The notes under the pieces were generated by a model. The model was not told the origin of the DNA. It saw only the letters and a program-made list of their open reading frames with translations, and did not search any database. Shown here piece after piece: positions 52,427 to 62,746 of a DNA stretch of 64,000 nucleotides. Source of the stretch: Vibrio thalassae (lineage in GTDB: Bacteria; Pseudomonadota; Gammaproteobacteria; Enterobacterales; Vibrionaceae); NCBI RefSeq assembly GCF_900089835.1, contig NZ_OANU01000002.1, positions 1-64,000 on the forward strand. Reading direction: 5' to 3'. The stretch's first letter is position 1, and each line of letters begins with the position of its first letter. The position numbers were made by a program, and so were the translations under genes.

Positions 52427-54772
52427 ATGCAGCAACCTGAAATACTTTCCATCGCAGAGCGCTTAATCTCAGCCTATCACGCCGAAGACTTTGAATATGT
52501 TCTTAGTCAGGTCACCGAGGGGGAATCTCCCTCAACAAAACTACTGGTAAAAATGGAACTCAACCGTCTGATGGCACCTTGTCATAAGAGAATCGATCTT
52601 CGAGGACGAGTGACCAGCAATTGTCACGAATATCAACTCAATGGACTGGCTCATTGGCTCGATGACCGTGCGTTTGATAGCTATCACCAGCTCACGAAAA
52701 AGTTTGGCGGTTATACTGAGGGTGTTTGGGAATCTTTAGTTAACAAAAAGACCTTAAGCAACTTGGGTGATGAACAACGTGCTGCTCGTGAAGGCGAGCT
52801 CACCGACTCACAAAGCCCATATTTAGCGGATGCGATAAATCTAGGCTATGACTTGAAGCGTAAAGAGAACCGCCTCAAATTTGAGTCTCAAGTGTCGATT
52901 CAATTGGAAAATGGCGACACAGTGACGGGTCTTAGCGTTGATCTCTCCAGTTCAGGCGCTAAATTCAAAGTTCCAGGCACTTTTGATTACGACTTGGGTC
53001 AAGTCATCAGCATCAGTTTTGATGAGTTAGCACAAACCAGTCAGGTTAAAGAAATCACCAAACCGATTGAATATCGAGTACTTGGTGTCGACGGCCTGCA
53101 CGGTGTCTCTCCGGTAAAATATCTTAGAACGCTTCGACTATCTCGGACCAATGCGGTCGAAATGGTGGTTGAGAAACTGCTAAATACCGAATCGAAAAAA
53201 ATCCGTCACGATAATCAAGATAGAATCATTCGAGCTCGCACTCGAGGTTTCGAACATAGCTATCTAAAGCATGCCTGTAACCTACCGCTATTTTTTAGTG
53301 GTAATGAACTAAAAGTGGCATTACTTACTGAGAATAATCAAGATATCTGGCGCTATTGGCACGATGAGCGCAATCAACAATCATTGAGTGCGTTATTTTC
53401 CAAAGAAAGAATGGAGTTATTGGTCAAAGCGGGGATTAAAGGATGCAGTAATGTGCTGTATACCTTTACTCATGAGCATCAAGGAATGACCTTATTTTAT
53501 TCCATGATGATGCCTGAAGCTGATCGCCAAGAACGCCAGTTATTCTGGCATATTGGCGGACGTCGTAGCAGTTGGAAAGCGTTCCGCTTATCGGTCTTTG
53601 AGCTATCAGAAGAAGATGTCACGACCATCTCACATAACTACAGTGAATTGGTCAACGGCAGTGAAAAGCTCACTCACTTTGGTATTCTTCAGGAGATCAG
53701 TGATGTAAGCTCAGCGTCTGATTACTTGTTTACTGAAAAGCCTCGCCTTTCAGCAAACAGTCTAAACCGATTTCGACATCCTAGAAAAGTAGAAAGCCAG
53801 CCAAGAGGCTTATACTTCGATGCCCAATCAAGACGTAAAGAACTAAGATATCAATTCAGCACCCCTTTGCTAGTGGAATGTGAAGACAAGACGACGATTC
53901 GTGGAAAGACACTTGATCTCTCCAAGCGAGGGGCAAGTGTAGAGCTCGTGGAACCGATACCAGTAAAAACCGGTGCGGTAATCTCAATCGATTATCTAGA
54001 ACTCAAACGCTACAACGAACGATTGCCATTAAATCGCGTCCCTTACGAAGTAGTGCGCCTATCTCCCGATCATAAAACCGTGCATCTCTCTATCGTTGAG
54101 TCTGGAAAAACCATCAAAACCATTGCCTTTTTCAATGGCATGATTGAAAACAATCAAGATAAGTTGATTGCTAAACAAGAATTGCTGCCAAGCTCAGCGC
54201 TGCTTGAGTCTTTGCACAATGTTTTATTGGCTAAAATGGTTTCTACACCTATCTACATTGATAAGCGTGGTCCTTCAATTAAGAGTCGTACCGTTGGGGT
54301 TAACTTCCCGCTTCCAAGCTATATGCAGTTTTTAGAGCGCATTGGACACAATCAAAAATTTGCACTAGAACCTATTTTCAAAGGACGCAGCAATACCTTA
54401 ATCGCCGAGCCAATGAAGAAAAAGCCAGGCGCGAAACCGGTCTACCATGAACTGTATATTGGTGTATTGAAGCTAGGAGATCGCATCCAGTCGATTCATA
54501 CCAAATTGCGAGAGGACTTTGAATCGACTCAGAAGCGTATTGCGTTCATTAAAGATGCATTGAGCATGGGCGAGCTGTATGTGTTAAGAATCTCTTCAGG
54601 CCCCGTCTATGACGCCCTCACAACCTTAATGAAAAAAGACATCAATGAGCTCTTGTCGTTAAGTTTGAGTCATGCACGCAACTTAGAAAATGAAATGACG
54701 TCAATATGTGGCTACTGTGAGCTTATTGATATTACTGAAGAAGTATTGATTCGGTTAGAGTTAAATCATTAG
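52427..54772 (+). CDS. plzD: Double PilZ-domain protein (PlzD type)
   Basis: A 781-residue protein with two PilZ segments. The first has RKENR at residues 145-149 followed by DLSSSGAKF at 172-180; the second has RRKELR near residue 467 followed by DLSKRGASVEL near 500. The RxxxR and D/NxSxxG pair is the cyclic-di-GMP binding signature, so both may bind the messenger. The rest of the protein is not recognised. Position between radA and serB and overall size match PlzD (VC2344) of V. cholerae, which affects motility and virulence. It shares the neighbourhood with an HD-GYP-type protein. No membrane spans are seen. Confidence 0.88.
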   Translation: MQQPEILSIAERLISAYHAEDFEYVLSQVTEGESPSTKLLVKMELNRLMAPCHKRIDLRGRVTSNCHEYQLNGLAHWLDDRAFDSYHQLTKKFGGYTEGVWESLVNKKTLSNLGDEQRAAREGELTDSQSPYLADAINLGYDLKRKENRLKFESQVSIQLENGDTVTGLSVDLSSSGAKFKVPGTFDYDLGQVISISFDELAQTSQVKEITKPIEYRVLGVDGLHGVSPVKYLRTLRLSRTNAVEMVVEKLLNTESKKIRHDNQDRIIRARTRGFEHSYLKHACNLPLFFSGNELKVALLTENNQDIWRYWHDERNQQSLSALFSKERMELLVKAGIKGCSNVLYTFTHEHQGMTLFYSMMMPEADRQERQLFWHIGGRRSSWKAFRLSVFELSEEDVTTISHNYSELVNGSEKLTHFGILQEISDVSSASDYLFTEKPRLSANSLNRFRHPRKVESQPRGLYFDAQSRRKELRYQFSTPLLVECEDKTTIRGKTLDLSKRGASVELVEPIPVKTGAVISIDYLELKRYNERLPLNRVPYEVVRLSPDHKTVHLSIVESGKTIKTIAFFNGMIENNQDKLIAKQELLPSSALLESLHNVLLAKMVSTPIYIDKRGPSIKSRTVGVNFPLPSYMQFLERIGHNQKFALEPIFKGRSNTLIAEPMKKKPGAKPVYHELYIGVLKLGDRIQSIHTKLREDFESTQKRIAFIKDALSMGELYVLRISSGPVYDALTTLMKKDINELLSLSLSHARNLENEMTSICGYCELIDITEEVLIRLELNH

Positions 54773-54773
54773 A

Positions 54774-54803
54774 AATAAAGGGCGCTCACTGCGCCCTTTA
54801 CTG
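54774..54803. terminator. Hairpin terminator between plzD and serB
   Basis: AAAGGGCGC (54777-54785) / GCGCCCTTT (54791-54799), loop TCACT; converging genes. Confidence 0.8.
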
Positions 54804-54811
54804 TATTGTGG

Positions 54812-55780
54812 TTACCAATGAATACGCTTTTGTCTCGCCAGCAGTCCTGACAGCACACACACCACCCCACCTAAACCCGCATGATTAATCGCTACTTGGG
54901 CTTGAGCTTCTACCTTAGGCTTAGCATGGTAGGCAATGCCTAATCCTGCGGCTGACATCATCACTAAATCATTAGCACCATCACCAACGGCAATCGTATT
55001 GTGTGGTTCTACATCGTATTCCTCGGCTAACTCCAGCAAAATATCGGCCTTGGTTTGCGCAGAGACCACTTCGCCTAACACTTCACCGGTTAGTTTGCCA
55101 TTTTCAATCGCCAGAGTATTCGACTGGGCAAAATCCAAATTCAGTTTCTGTTTTAAAAAATCTGAGAAATAGGTAAATCCGCCTGACGCAATGGCTGTTT
55201 TCCAACCGTAAGACTGAAGCGTTTTAAGCATCTCTTCCAATTCAGGCATCAACGGTAACTGCGAACGAACCTGTTCAAGAATCGCTTGATCTGCTCCTTT
55301 TAGCGTCGCTACGCGTTGGCGCAGGCTTGCCTCAAAGTCCAACTCCCCTTGCATAGCACGTTCCGTCACTTCTGCGACTTGCTCACCGACACCCGCTAAC
55401 TTAGCAATCTCATCAATACACTCGATTTGAATGGCCGTTGAGTCCATATCTAAGACAATGACCCCAGGTTTGTTAAGATCAGGCACATCACACAGTGCCG
55501 CACAGTCCACTTTTAACTCATTAAGAATCACTTTATGCTCGGCGGTCAACTTGCCATCCATCAGCGCAACTTCGTATGCCCCTACCTGCCAAATATCCAA
55601 AATGCGACCAGTTTCACCAATATAAAAATCCATATCATTGAAAACATCTGGCGATAAATAGGGCGAATACATAATCCAACTGGCCTTGTTCTTTTCCAGT
55701 TGATGAGACAAAAGTGTCTCAGGAAAACGTTCCTTCAACGGAATACGTTTGGTAATCACTAACGGCCTTACAGCGTCCAT
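54812..55780 (-). CDS. serB: Phosphoserine phosphatase
   Basis: Last step of serine synthesis. The 322-residue HAD enzyme has the nucleophile motif VIVLDMDST with Asp111 and Asp113, motif II serine in TAIASGGFTYF, and motif III GDGANDLVMMSAAGLGIAYHAKP. An N-terminal ~100-residue extension precedes the catalytic domain, as in E. coli SerB. AGGAAGGA lies before the ATG. Divergent from ytjB, as in other gamma-proteobacteria. Confidence 0.96.
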   Translation of the reverse strand: MDAVRPLVITKRIPLKERFPETLLSHQLEKNKASWIMYSPYLSPDVFNDMDFYIGETGRILDIWQVGAYEVALMDGKLTAEHKVILNELKVDCAALCDVPDLNKPGVIVLDMDSTAIQIECIDEIAKLAGVGEQVAEVTERAMQGELDFEASLRQRVATLKGADQAILEQVRSQLPLMPELEEMLKTLQSYGWKTAIASGGFTYFSDFLKQKLNLDFAQSNTLAIENGKLTGEVLGEVVSAQTKADILLELAEEYDVEPHNTIAVGDGANDLVMMSAAGLGIAYHAKPKVEAQAQVAINHAGLGGVVCVLSGLLARQKRIHW

Positions 55781-55887
55781 GGCTAATCCTTCCTTTAAAA
55801 AGCTCCTGAAACGTTAACCTATTGCAATTTGGTTGTGCAAGTATCAATATGAACCAATCGGTAATTTCATAGTACTTTTAAACTTAT

Positions 55888-56487
55888 ATGGACGGCTCGT
55901 TGTTTTCATTTCGCAACTTTTTAAGGCTAGTAGCATTATGCTTGATCGCTGCTATGGTGTTTTTCATCACAACGAATAGCGTGGTTATCAGTAAAGGTAA
56001 TGAACGCATTCAAGCCAACCAGCTAGAAGTGCTTTCTAAGATCTTGATCTCTCAAGCTTCGCTTTCAGCAAGGCAAATGCTCATCGATCAAGACCAAGAA
56101 CGTCTGGGCGCCCTCACTAACCAACTAGCACAAGAACGACTTGTTTTAGACGCCACTGTTTACGATTCAGAAGGGGTAAAAGTAGCCGCAAGCACAGACG
56201 CCAAAAGTGTACGTGAGGTATTAGGACTTGATACACCGCTCTCCACTGCCAGTATTGGCCGCCAACAGTTGGTAGAGCCCATTATTAACGATCATACCAT
56301 CATTGGTTTTGTGAGAATTACGTTTGAAACCGGGAAAGTTACCGCCATTTCCGATCACCATTACCGTAAAAGTGATCGCTTCATGTACATGATGATCTTA
56401 ATGAGCTTTATCTCTGGTGTGTTACTTATGGTCATTATCCGAAAACAGCCAAAGACCAAAGGGGAAAATTTACTGCTGAAGCAGTAA
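55888..56487 (+). CDS. ytjB: YtjB/Smp family membrane protein (AhpA-like)
   Basis: A 199-residue inner-membrane protein with an N-terminal span (residues ~9-30, FLRLVALCLIAAMVFFITTN), a periplasmic domain and a C-terminal span (~167-185, YMMILMSFISGVLLMVII). I recognise the Smp/YtjB family, encoded beside serB in enterobacteria and Vibrio. Function poorly known; the layout resembles the sensor part of a signalling protein without an output domain. No strong ribosome binding site is visible before this ATG. Confidence 0.85.
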   Translation: MDGSLFSFRNFLRLVALCLIAAMVFFITTNSVVISKGNERIQANQLEVLSKILISQASLSARQMLIDQDQERLGALTNQLAQERLVLDATVYDSEGVKVAASTDAKSVREVLGLDTPLSTASIGRQQLVEPIINDHTIIGFVRITFETGKVTAISDHHYRKSDRFMYMMILMSFISGVLLMVIIRKQPKTKGENLLLKQ

Positions 56488-56518
56488 CTCGCTATAGCAC
56501 TTGCTCTTCGTCTATAAA

Positions 56519-56550
56519 CATTAAAGCCTCGCAAATGCGAGGCTTTAATG
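56519..56550. terminator. Bidirectional terminator between ytjB and deoD
   Basis: CATTAAAGCCTCGC / GCGAGGCTTTAATG, a perfect 14-bp stem with loop AAAT. Confidence 0.88.
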
Positions 56551-56570
56551 TTGTTAGTACCAGATTATGC

Positions 56571-57290
56571 TTATTCCGCATCACCTAATAGTACCGAGTC
56601 TAGGGCAATTTCCATCATTTCATTGAATGTCGTTGCACGCTCTTCTGATGTGGTTTGCTCACCGGTCTTAATGTGGTCAGACACAGTACAAATTGCTAAC
56701 GCTTTTGCACCGTACTCTGCCGCTACACCATAGATACCCGCCGCTTCCATTTCAACACCAACAATGCCGTATTTATCCATGACATCAAACATCTCTGGAT
56801 CTGGAGTGTAGAACAATTCAGCAGAGAACAGGTTACCAACTTTAACGTTGATGCCACGAGCTTTCGCAGCTTCTTCCGCATTTTTTACCATGTGGTAGTC
56901 AGCAATCGCCGCAAAGTCGTGATTCTTAAAGCGAATACGGTTTACTTTAGAGTCCGTACATGCACCCATACCGATCACAACATCGCGTACTTTAATATCT
57001 TCGTTAACTGCACCACAGCTACCAACACGGATAATTTTCTTAACACCGAAGTCCTTGATAAGTTCAGTCACGTAAATAGAGCAAGATGGAATACCCATAC
57101 CGTGACCCATTACAGAGATACGACGACCTTTGTAAGTACCTGTATAACCGTACATATTACGTACGTCACACACTTGTACCGCATCATCTAAAAATGTGTC
57201 TGCAATGTATTTTGCACGGATTGGATCACCCGGCATTAACACTACGTCTGCAAAATCACCCATTTCCGCATTAATGTGAGGAGTAGCCAT
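56571..57290 (-). CDS. deoD: Purine nucleoside phosphorylase DeoD
   Basis: Splits purine (deoxy)nucleosides with phosphate. The 239-residue protein has the phosphate loop [12 protein letters not shown] near residues 20-31, [12 protein letters not shown] near 63-74, and the ME-A-GIY substrate segment [14 protein letters not shown] near 177-190, with AICTVSDHI. Length and [15 protein letters not shown] start match DeoD. Last gene of deoCABD, separated from deoB by two inverted repeats. Confidence 0.97.
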   Translation of the reverse strand: MATPHINAEMGDFADVVLMPGDPIRAKYIADTFLDDAVQVCDVRNMYGYTGTYKGRRISVMGHGMGIPSCSIYVTELIKDFGVKKIIRVGSCGAVNEDIKVRDVVIGMGACTDSKVNRIRFKNHDFAAIADYHMVKNAEEAAKARGINVKVGNLFSAELFYTPDPEMFDVMDKYGIVGVEMEAAGIYGVAAEYGAKALAICTVSDHIKTGEQTTSEERATTFNEMMEIALDSVLLGDAE

Positions 57291-57320
57291 GACTGTTTCC
57301 CTTTATTCTCAGTTTTCATT

Positions 57321-57383
57321 TCTAGGAATCAGATCCTAGAAGTCAGTAAAATGTACAACGCTCAAGCGAAACTTGAGCGTTGT
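57321..57383. repeat. Two hairpins between deoB and deoD
   Basis: ACAACGCTCAAG (57355-57366) / CTTGAGCGTTGT (57372-57383) is a perfect 12-bp stem with loop CGAAA; TCTAGGA (57321-57327) / TCCTAGA (57334-57340) is a second. On the minus strand the first is followed by only a short U-rich tract, so it may be a partial terminator or an mRNA processing/stability element. Confidence 0.6.
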
Positions 57384-57393
57384 TCGTCAATAA

Positions 57394-58614
57394 TTATAGG
57401 AAGTTCTTTCCGTAATCCATTGAAGATGTACCAAAGTAACTTGCAAGACTTTGACCAATATCAGCAAAGCTATCACGAAGACCTAAAGAACCTGCCGGAA
57501 CCTTATGACCATAAACAAGAACAGGAATATGTTCACGTGTATGGTCCGTACCAGGCCAAGTAGGATCACAGCCATGATCAGCGGTTAGAATAAGAACGTC
57601 GTCTTCTTTCATCAGTGCAATCACTTCATCAATGCGCGAATCGAAATATTCAAGCGCAGCGGCATAACCAGCAACGTCACGACGATGTCCAAATGCTGAA
57701 TCAAAATCAACGAAGTTAGTAAAGACGATAGTGTTATCACCCGCTTCTTTGATTTGTTCTTTGGTTGCTTCAAATAGCGCCGGTATGCCTGTGGCTTTCA
57801 CTTTCTTAGTAATACCACAATTCGCGTAAATATCGGCAATCTTACCGATAGACACTACTTGTCCTTGCTTTTCTTCAACCAGCTTAGACAACACCGTCGG
57901 TGCTGGTGGCTCAACGGAAAGATCACGACGGTTACCAGTGCGCTCAAATTGCCCTTTACCAGGACCAATAAATGGACGCGCGATAACACGACCAATATTG
58001 TAATCCTCAAGCTCTTCACGAGCGATTTGGCAAAGCTCAAGCAAGCGATCTAAGCCATAAGTTTCCTCATGACATGCAATTTGGAAAACAGAATCCGCTG
58101 AGGTGTAGAAGATAGGTTTTCCCGTCTTCATATGCTCTTCACCCAAGTCATCAAGCACTTGAGTTCCTGATGCATGACAGTTTCCTAGAAAACCATCTAA
58201 ACCCGCTCGCTCTAGAATTCGGTCCGTCAGCTCTTTCGGAAAACTGTTTTGTTTATCCGTAAAGTAACCCCAATCAAACAAAACAGGAACACCTGCAATT
58301 TCCCAGTGCCCAGACGGGGTATCTTTACCAGACGACAGCTCTGCTGCGTGACCGTAAGCGCCGATAATCTCGGTATCATCACGAAGCCCTTGCGCCAAAG
58401 CGCCTGTAGACTCTTTATGCGCCATCGCTAGGCCGAGCTTGCTTAAATTCGGAAGTGCTAGTTCACCGCTACGCTGATCGTTATCAGCTAACCCTTTTGC
58501 ACACTGCTCTGCAATATGACCCAGTGTATCTGACCCGACATCACCAAATTGCTCAGCATCGGCAGCTGCGCCAATGCCAAATGAATCTAATACTAAAATA
58601 AATGCGCGTTTCAT
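57394..58614 (-). CDS. deoB: Phosphopentomutase
   Basis: Converts (deoxy)ribose 1-phosphate to 5-phosphate. The 406-residue alkaline-phosphatase-fold enzyme has the metal-binding N-terminus [33 protein letters not shown] near residues 92-105 with the phosphorylated threonine, and the C-terminal metal cluster [23 protein letters not shown]. Start at 58614 is 16 bp after the deoA stop. Confidence 0.97.
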   Translation of the reverse strand: MKRAFILVLDSFGIGAAADAEQFGDVGSDTLGHIAEQCAKGLADNDQRSGELALPNLSKLGLAMAHKESTGALAQGLRDDTEIIGAYGHAAELSSGKDTPSGHWEIAGVPVLFDWGYFTDKQNSFPKELTDRILERAGLDGFLGNCHASGTQVLDDLGEEHMKTGKPIFYTSADSVFQIACHEETYGLDRLLELCQIAREELEDYNIGRVIARPFIGPGKGQFERTGNRRDLSVEPPAPTVLSKLVEEKQGQVVSIGKIADIYANCGITKKVKATGIPALFEATKEQIKEAGDNTIVFTNFVDFDSAFGHRRDVAGYAAALEYFDSRIDEVIALMKEDDVLILTADHGCDPTWPGTDHTREHIPVLVYGHKVPAGSLGLRDSFADIGQSLASYFGTSSMDYGKNFL

Positions 58615-58629
58615 AATGTCTCCTCACCC

Positions 58630-59964
58630 TTATGCGAGATCTTCCGCTCTAATTTGGCGGTATACACAAGGGGTTTCAATATAAGCTTGTTCACCAATGG
58701 TTATTGCCGCTTTCAATGCATTCGCCGCCACTTGCCATTGCGCTTCGTTGCGCGCATGGATAACCGCTAGAGGCTTATTTGCGCTGGCTTGTTCACCTAA
58801 TCGAATAAATTGGTCAAAACCTACCGCGTAGTCGATCGTATCCGTTGCCACTCGGCGACCACCGCCCATGCCAACCACAGCCATACCGATCGCTCGAGTA
58901 TCCATCGCTGAAACAATACCTTCATTGTCAGCGTATACTGGTTTGATAATGTCCGCTTTCTCTAGGTAATTATCATAGTGTTCAACAAAATCAGCTGGGC
59001 CACCTAGCCCTTTAACCATCTTACCAAAGCACTCTGCTGCTTTACCGTTATCCAGCACTTCATTGAGTTTCGCCTCTGCTTGCTCTGTATTCTCAGCCAG
59101 TTTCGCTAACACCAGCATTTCACTACAAAGCGCCATCGTCACTTCATACAAACGAGGGTTACGGTATTCACCAGTTAGGAATTGAACCGCCTCGCGAACC
59201 TCTACTGCATTACCCGCAGAAGAAGCAAGTACCTGATTCATATCGGTAAGGATTGCCGTAGTCTTAGTACCAGCACCGTTAGCTACCGCTACAATAGATT
59301 TTGCCAACTCTTCCGACGCTTCGTAAGTTGGCATGAATGCACCAGAGCCAACTTTGACATCCATGACAAGTGATTCAAGACCTGCGGCTAGCTTCTTAGA
59401 TAAGATAGACGCGGTGATCAAGGAGATATTGTCCACCGTTGCCGTAATATCACGAGTGGCATAAACACGTTTATCCGCAGGTGCAAGATCACCGGTTTGG
59501 CCAATAATGGCAACGCCCGCCTGTTTCGTCACTTCACCAAAAACGTCATTGCTTGGCGTAATGTTATAGCCAGGAATAGATTCCAGCTTATCCAACGTAC
59601 CACCTGTATGACCTAGGCCACGGCCTGAGATCATTGGAACAAATCCGCCGCACGCTGCAATCATTGGGCCAAGCATTAGTGACGTCACATCACCGACACC
59701 GCCGGTTGAATGTTTATCAACAATCGGGCCGCCGAAGTTCATATGACTCCAATCGATAACCATGCCAGAGTCACGCATTGCACAAGTCAGAGCAATACGC
59801 TCTGGCATAGTCATTTCATTAAAAAAGATAGTCATCGCGAAGGCCGCAATTTGACCTTCAGATACGCTGTCGTTTGCCACACCTTGAATGAAGAAGTTAA
59901 TTTCTTCTGCAGTTAGTTCTTGGCCATCGCGTTTTTTACGAATAATTTCTTGTGGTAAATACAT
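58630..59964 (-). CDS. deoA: Thymidine phosphorylase
   Basis: Splits thymidine and deoxyuridine with phosphate. The 444-residue protein carries the family signature [20 protein letters not shown] near residues 113-132 and the phosphate-binding KHSTGGVGD near 84-92. The ATG at 59964 is preferred to a GTG six bases upstream because GGGAGG lies 5-6 bases before it. It follows deoC by 85 bp. Confidence 0.96.
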   Translation of the reverse strand: MYLPQEIIRKKRDGQELTAEEINFFIQGVANDSVSEGQIAAFAMTIFFNEMTMPERIALTCAMRDSGMVIDWSHMNFGGPIVDKHSTGGVGDVTSLMLGPMIAACGGFVPMISGRGLGHTGGTLDKLESIPGYNITPSNDVFGEVTKQAGVAIIGQTGDLAPADKRVYATRDITATVDNISLITASILSKKLAAGLESLVMDVKVGSGAFMPTYEASEELAKSIVAVANGAGTKTTAILTDMNQVLASSAGNAVEVREAVQFLTGEYRNPRLYEVTMALCSEMLVLAKLAENTEQAEAKLNEVLDNGKAAECFGKMVKGLGGPADFVEHYDNYLEKADIIKPVYADNEGIVSAMDTRAIGMAVVGMGGGRRVATDTIDYAVGFDQFIRLGEQASANKPLAVIHARNEAQWQVAANALKAAITIGEQAYIETPCVYRQIRAEDLA

Positions 59965-60049
59965 TAGCACCTCCCCAGTCTAAGCTTGGATTATAGGGAT
60001 AGAGGGAATAATGGTGGCTGCAACTCAGCCACCATCCAAAGGACTCAGA

Positions 60050-60826
60050 TTAATAAGCAGATGGATCTGCTGTTTCGTCTGTGACTTCTAATGTATTTAA
60101 TAGATTAGTCAGTAGGCTTGACGCACCAAAGCGGTAGTGCATGTTGTCCGCCCAATCGGCACCCAGAATGTCATCAGCCATTGCTAGGTACGCTGCTGCA
60201 TCTTCGGCTGTACGTACGCCGCCAGCTGGTTTGAAACCCACTTTCTCAGCAACGCCCATATCACGAATCACTTCTAGCATCATGCGCGCATACTCTGGAG
60301 TTGCGTTTACTGGCACTTTACCTGTAGAAGTTTTAATGAAGTCTGCGCCTGCTTTGATACAGATTTCTGACGCTTTTTTGATGAGTGCTTGTTCTTTCAG
60401 TTCACCCGTTTCGATGATCACTTTTAGCAGGATATCACCACACGCTTGCTTACACTGCTTAACAAGTTCAAAACCGACTTCTTCGTTGCCAGCCATTAGA
60501 GCACGGTATGGGAATACCACGTCCACTTCATCTGCGCCGTAAGCGACAGCAGCTTTAGTTTCAGCGACGGCAATCTCAATGTCATCGTTACCGTGTGGGA
60601 AGTTTGTCACAGTCGCAATACGTACTTCTGGTGTACCTTGTTCGCGTAGCGTTTTCTTAGCAATAGGAATAAAGCGAGGGTAAATACAGATCGCCGCCGT
60701 GTTACCCACAGGCGATTTTGCGTCATGACAAAGCGCGATCACTTTTTCATTAGTGTCATCATCATTTAGCGTCGTTAGATCCATAAGTTTTAGTGCACGT
60801 AGAGCTGCTGCTTTTAAATCGCTCAT
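60050..60826 (-). CDS. deoC: Deoxyribose-phosphate aldolase
   Basis: Cleaves deoxyribose 5-phosphate to glyceraldehyde 3-phosphate and acetaldehyde. The 258-residue class I aldolase has the Schiff-base lysine in [21 protein letters not shown] and the second catalytic lysine in [15 protein letters not shown]; the N-terminal [22 protein letters not shown] is typical. First gene of deoCABD. GGAG-type sequence (CCGGAGATAG) precedes the ATG. Confidence 0.97.
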   Translation of the reverse strand: MSDLKAAALRALKLMDLTTLNDDDTNEKVIALCHDAKSPVGNTAAICIYPRFIPIAKKTLREQGTPEVRIATVTNFPHGNDDIEIAVAETKAAVAYGADEVDVVFPYRALMAGNEEVGFELVKQCKQACGDILLKVIIETGELKEQALIKKASEICIKAGADFIKTSTGKVPVNATPEYARMMLEVIRDMGVAEKVGFKPAGGVRTAEDAAAYLAMADDILGADWADNMHYRFGASSLLTNLLNTLEVTDETADPSAY

Positions 60827-61196
60827 TTCTATCTCCGGTCAATATATTCAATTAATTACCTGACAAACTCGTCAGCAATAAATGAACGGACTTGGTTCCT
60901 TGAAGACTCGGTTCAGCGATTAGGTTAAAGCTGAATACCAATTGCTATCCTTGTCACCGCACAGTACCTGCTCGTTAAAATCACCTGATTCCTATCTTGG
61001 TGAGAACTGGCTCTGGCTACATAAAGCTTCGTAAAAACACGAAAGAATTACTTAGTAGCCTATACAGTATAGGACTCTCGTTCAAAACGGTAGAGCTGAT
61101 TAAAACGCAAACGGTTTGCTTCTCAAAAAACTTCCATTCAGTCGTTGAACCGCTTATCCAGTAACGATTCATTAGGAATTATCTGGCTCCTAAAAT
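60827..61196. promoter_or_regulatory. deo promoter and long leader region
   Basis: This 370-bp gap holds no gene. ACGCAAACGGTTTGCT at 61105-61120 is a PurR/CytR-like palindrome, close to the PurR consensus. CCTATACAGTATAGG at 61060-61074 is a palindrome that includes a TATACT -10-like element on the minus strand. If transcription starts there, deoC has a leader of over 200 nt that can form hairpins, for example TTCAGC / GCTGAA at 60913-60936. Confidence 0.45.
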
Positions 61197-61236
61197 TCAA
61201 AAAGCCCCGCAGCAATTTCTTGCTACGGGGCGATTT
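61197..61236 (-). terminator. Terminator of nupC
   Basis: GCCCCG / CGGGGC core stem extended by AGCA / TGCT, U-run (TTTTTGAAT) on the minus strand. Confidence 0.85.
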
Positions 61237-61275
61237 AATATGGCGTCTATATACTAATAACCTTTACGCGAGCAA

Positions 61276-62541
61276 TTACATGCCAGCTAGAGTTAGACAG
61301 AAGCCTGCAATCGTTGCAGCCATCAAGTTAGATAGCGTACCAGCGATTACCGCTTTCACACCCATGCGAGCGATATCACCGCGACGCTTAGGCGCAAGGC
61401 TACCCAGACCACCGAGTAGGATTGCGATAGAAGAAAGGTTCGCAAAACCACATAGAGCGAATGAGATGATTGCCTTAGTTTTCTCAGAAAGAACAACTGG
61501 TGCTGCTTCGCTTAGGTAAGGGGCAAACTGAGAGTATGCTACGAATTCGTTCGCAACGGTCTTCATTCCGATGAACTCACCCGCGATAGTAGCTTCAGAC
61601 CATGGCACACCTAGTAAGAATGCTAGTGGAGAGAAAATCCAACCTAGAATCATTTCTAGACGTAGTTCAGGCATACCAATCCAGCCACCGATGCCACCAA
61701 GCATACCGTTAACTAGAGCGATAAGACCGATGAATGCGATTAGCATCGCGCCTACGTTAAGCGCCAATTGAAGACCTGCTGATGCACCGCCCGCTGCTGC
61801 GTCGATAACGTTAGCTGGCTTGTCGTCGCCTTCTGCGCTCATGTCGTGTAGCTGCTCGATTGGCTCTTCAGTTTCTGGCTTGATGATCTTAGCGAATAGA
61901 AGACCGCCTGGTGCTGCCATGAATGATGCTGCAACTAGGTACTCGATTGGCACGCCCATTGATGCGTAACCTGCTAGTACACCACCGGCGATAGAAGCTA
62001 GACCACCACACATTACTGCAAATAGTTCAGATTGTGTCATCTTAGGTACGAAAGGACGCACAACTAGAGGTGCTTCTGTTTGACCTACGAAAATGTTAGC
62101 TGCTGCTGACATAGATTCCGCACGAGAAGTACCTAGTGCTTTTTGCAGGCCGCCACCAAGAATCTTGATAACCCACTGCATAACACCTAGGTAGTAAAGT
62201 ACCGAGATAAGTGCTGAGAAAAAGATTAGTGTCGGTAGTACACGGAAAGCGAAGATGAAACCGCCGCCGCCGAATACTTCAAACATTTTACCTGATACTA
62301 GGCCACCAAATAGGAATGACGTACCGTCATTACCGTAGTTGATCACGTTAGATACAGCGTCAGAGAAGCTGCGTAGTACTTCTTGTCCCCAAGGAACGTA
62401 AAGAACGAATGCACCTAGTGCAAATTGGATAGCAAATGCGCCACCCACAGTTCTGATATTAATAGCTTTGCGGTTTTCTGAAAGCAGTACTGCGATTGCA
62501 ATAAGTGCGACCATACCAACCAGGCTCATAAACAGGCTCAT
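61276..62541 (-). CDS. nupC: Concentrative nucleoside transporter NupC
   Basis: A 421-residue CNT-family symporter (Na+ or H+) with about eight helices and hairpins. Characteristic segments: [23 protein letters not shown] near residues 88-110, [20 protein letters not shown] near 144-163 and [29 protein letters not shown] blocks near 364-388, which form the nucleoside and cation sites. Upstream of the deo operon in the same direction but with its own terminator and promoter. It feeds nucleosides to deoCABD. Confidence 0.95.
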   Translation of the reverse strand: MSLFMSLVGMVALIAIAVLLSENRKAINIRTVGGAFAIQFALGAFVLYVPWGQEVLRSFSDAVSNVINYGNDGTSFLFGGLVSGKMFEVFGGGGFIFAFRVLPTLIFFSALISVLYYLGVMQWVIKILGGGLQKALGTSRAESMSAAANIFVGQTEAPLVVRPFVPKMTQSELFAVMCGGLASIAGGVLAGYASMGVPIEYLVAASFMAAPGGLLFAKIIKPETEEPIEQLHDMSAEGDDKPANVIDAAAGGASAGLQLALNVGAMLIAFIGLIALVNGMLGGIGGWIGMPELRLEMILGWIFSPLAFLLGVPWSEATIAGEFIGMKTVANEFVAYSQFAPYLSEAAPVVLSEKTKAIISFALCGFANLSSIAILLGGLGSLAPKRRGDIARMGVKAVIAGTLSNLMAATIAGFCLTLAGM

Positions 62542-62686
62542 AGTTTATGACTTCCTTATAATTAATAATTTGGCGTGTAACAAAATTTGAAGCTCAAAAG
62601 CGGGGGCGATTATACAAACCCACAGAAAAGAAAGTAGTACCCCCCTCACACTTTCGTCTTGAACACATAAAACATACACGCAATTT

Positions 62687-62702
62687 TGAGACATTGATCA
62701 CA
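62687..62702. promoter_or_regulatory. CRP-like site upstream of nupC
   Basis: On the minus strand TGTGATCAATGTCTCA fits TGTGA-N6-TCACA at 9 of 10 positions, centred 153 bp upstream of nupC. Confidence 0.55.
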
Positions 62703-62710
62703 CTTAGCCT

Positions 62711-62726
62711 CTGCAAACGTTTTCGA
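62711..62726. promoter_or_regulatory. PurR/CytR-like palindrome upstream of nupC
   Basis: CTGCAAACGTTTTCGA is close to the PurR consensus ACGCAAACGTTTGCGT; next to the CRP-like site, which is the CRP-CytR arrangement known for nucleoside genes. Confidence 0.45.
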
Positions 62727-62746
62727 ATTCACAACTAACAGCATTT

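Noticed and set aside
57276..57563. Plus-strand ORF across the deoB-deoD junction
   Set aside because: Mostly antisense to deoB and lying over the two hairpins; composition is that of a reverse-frame shadow.
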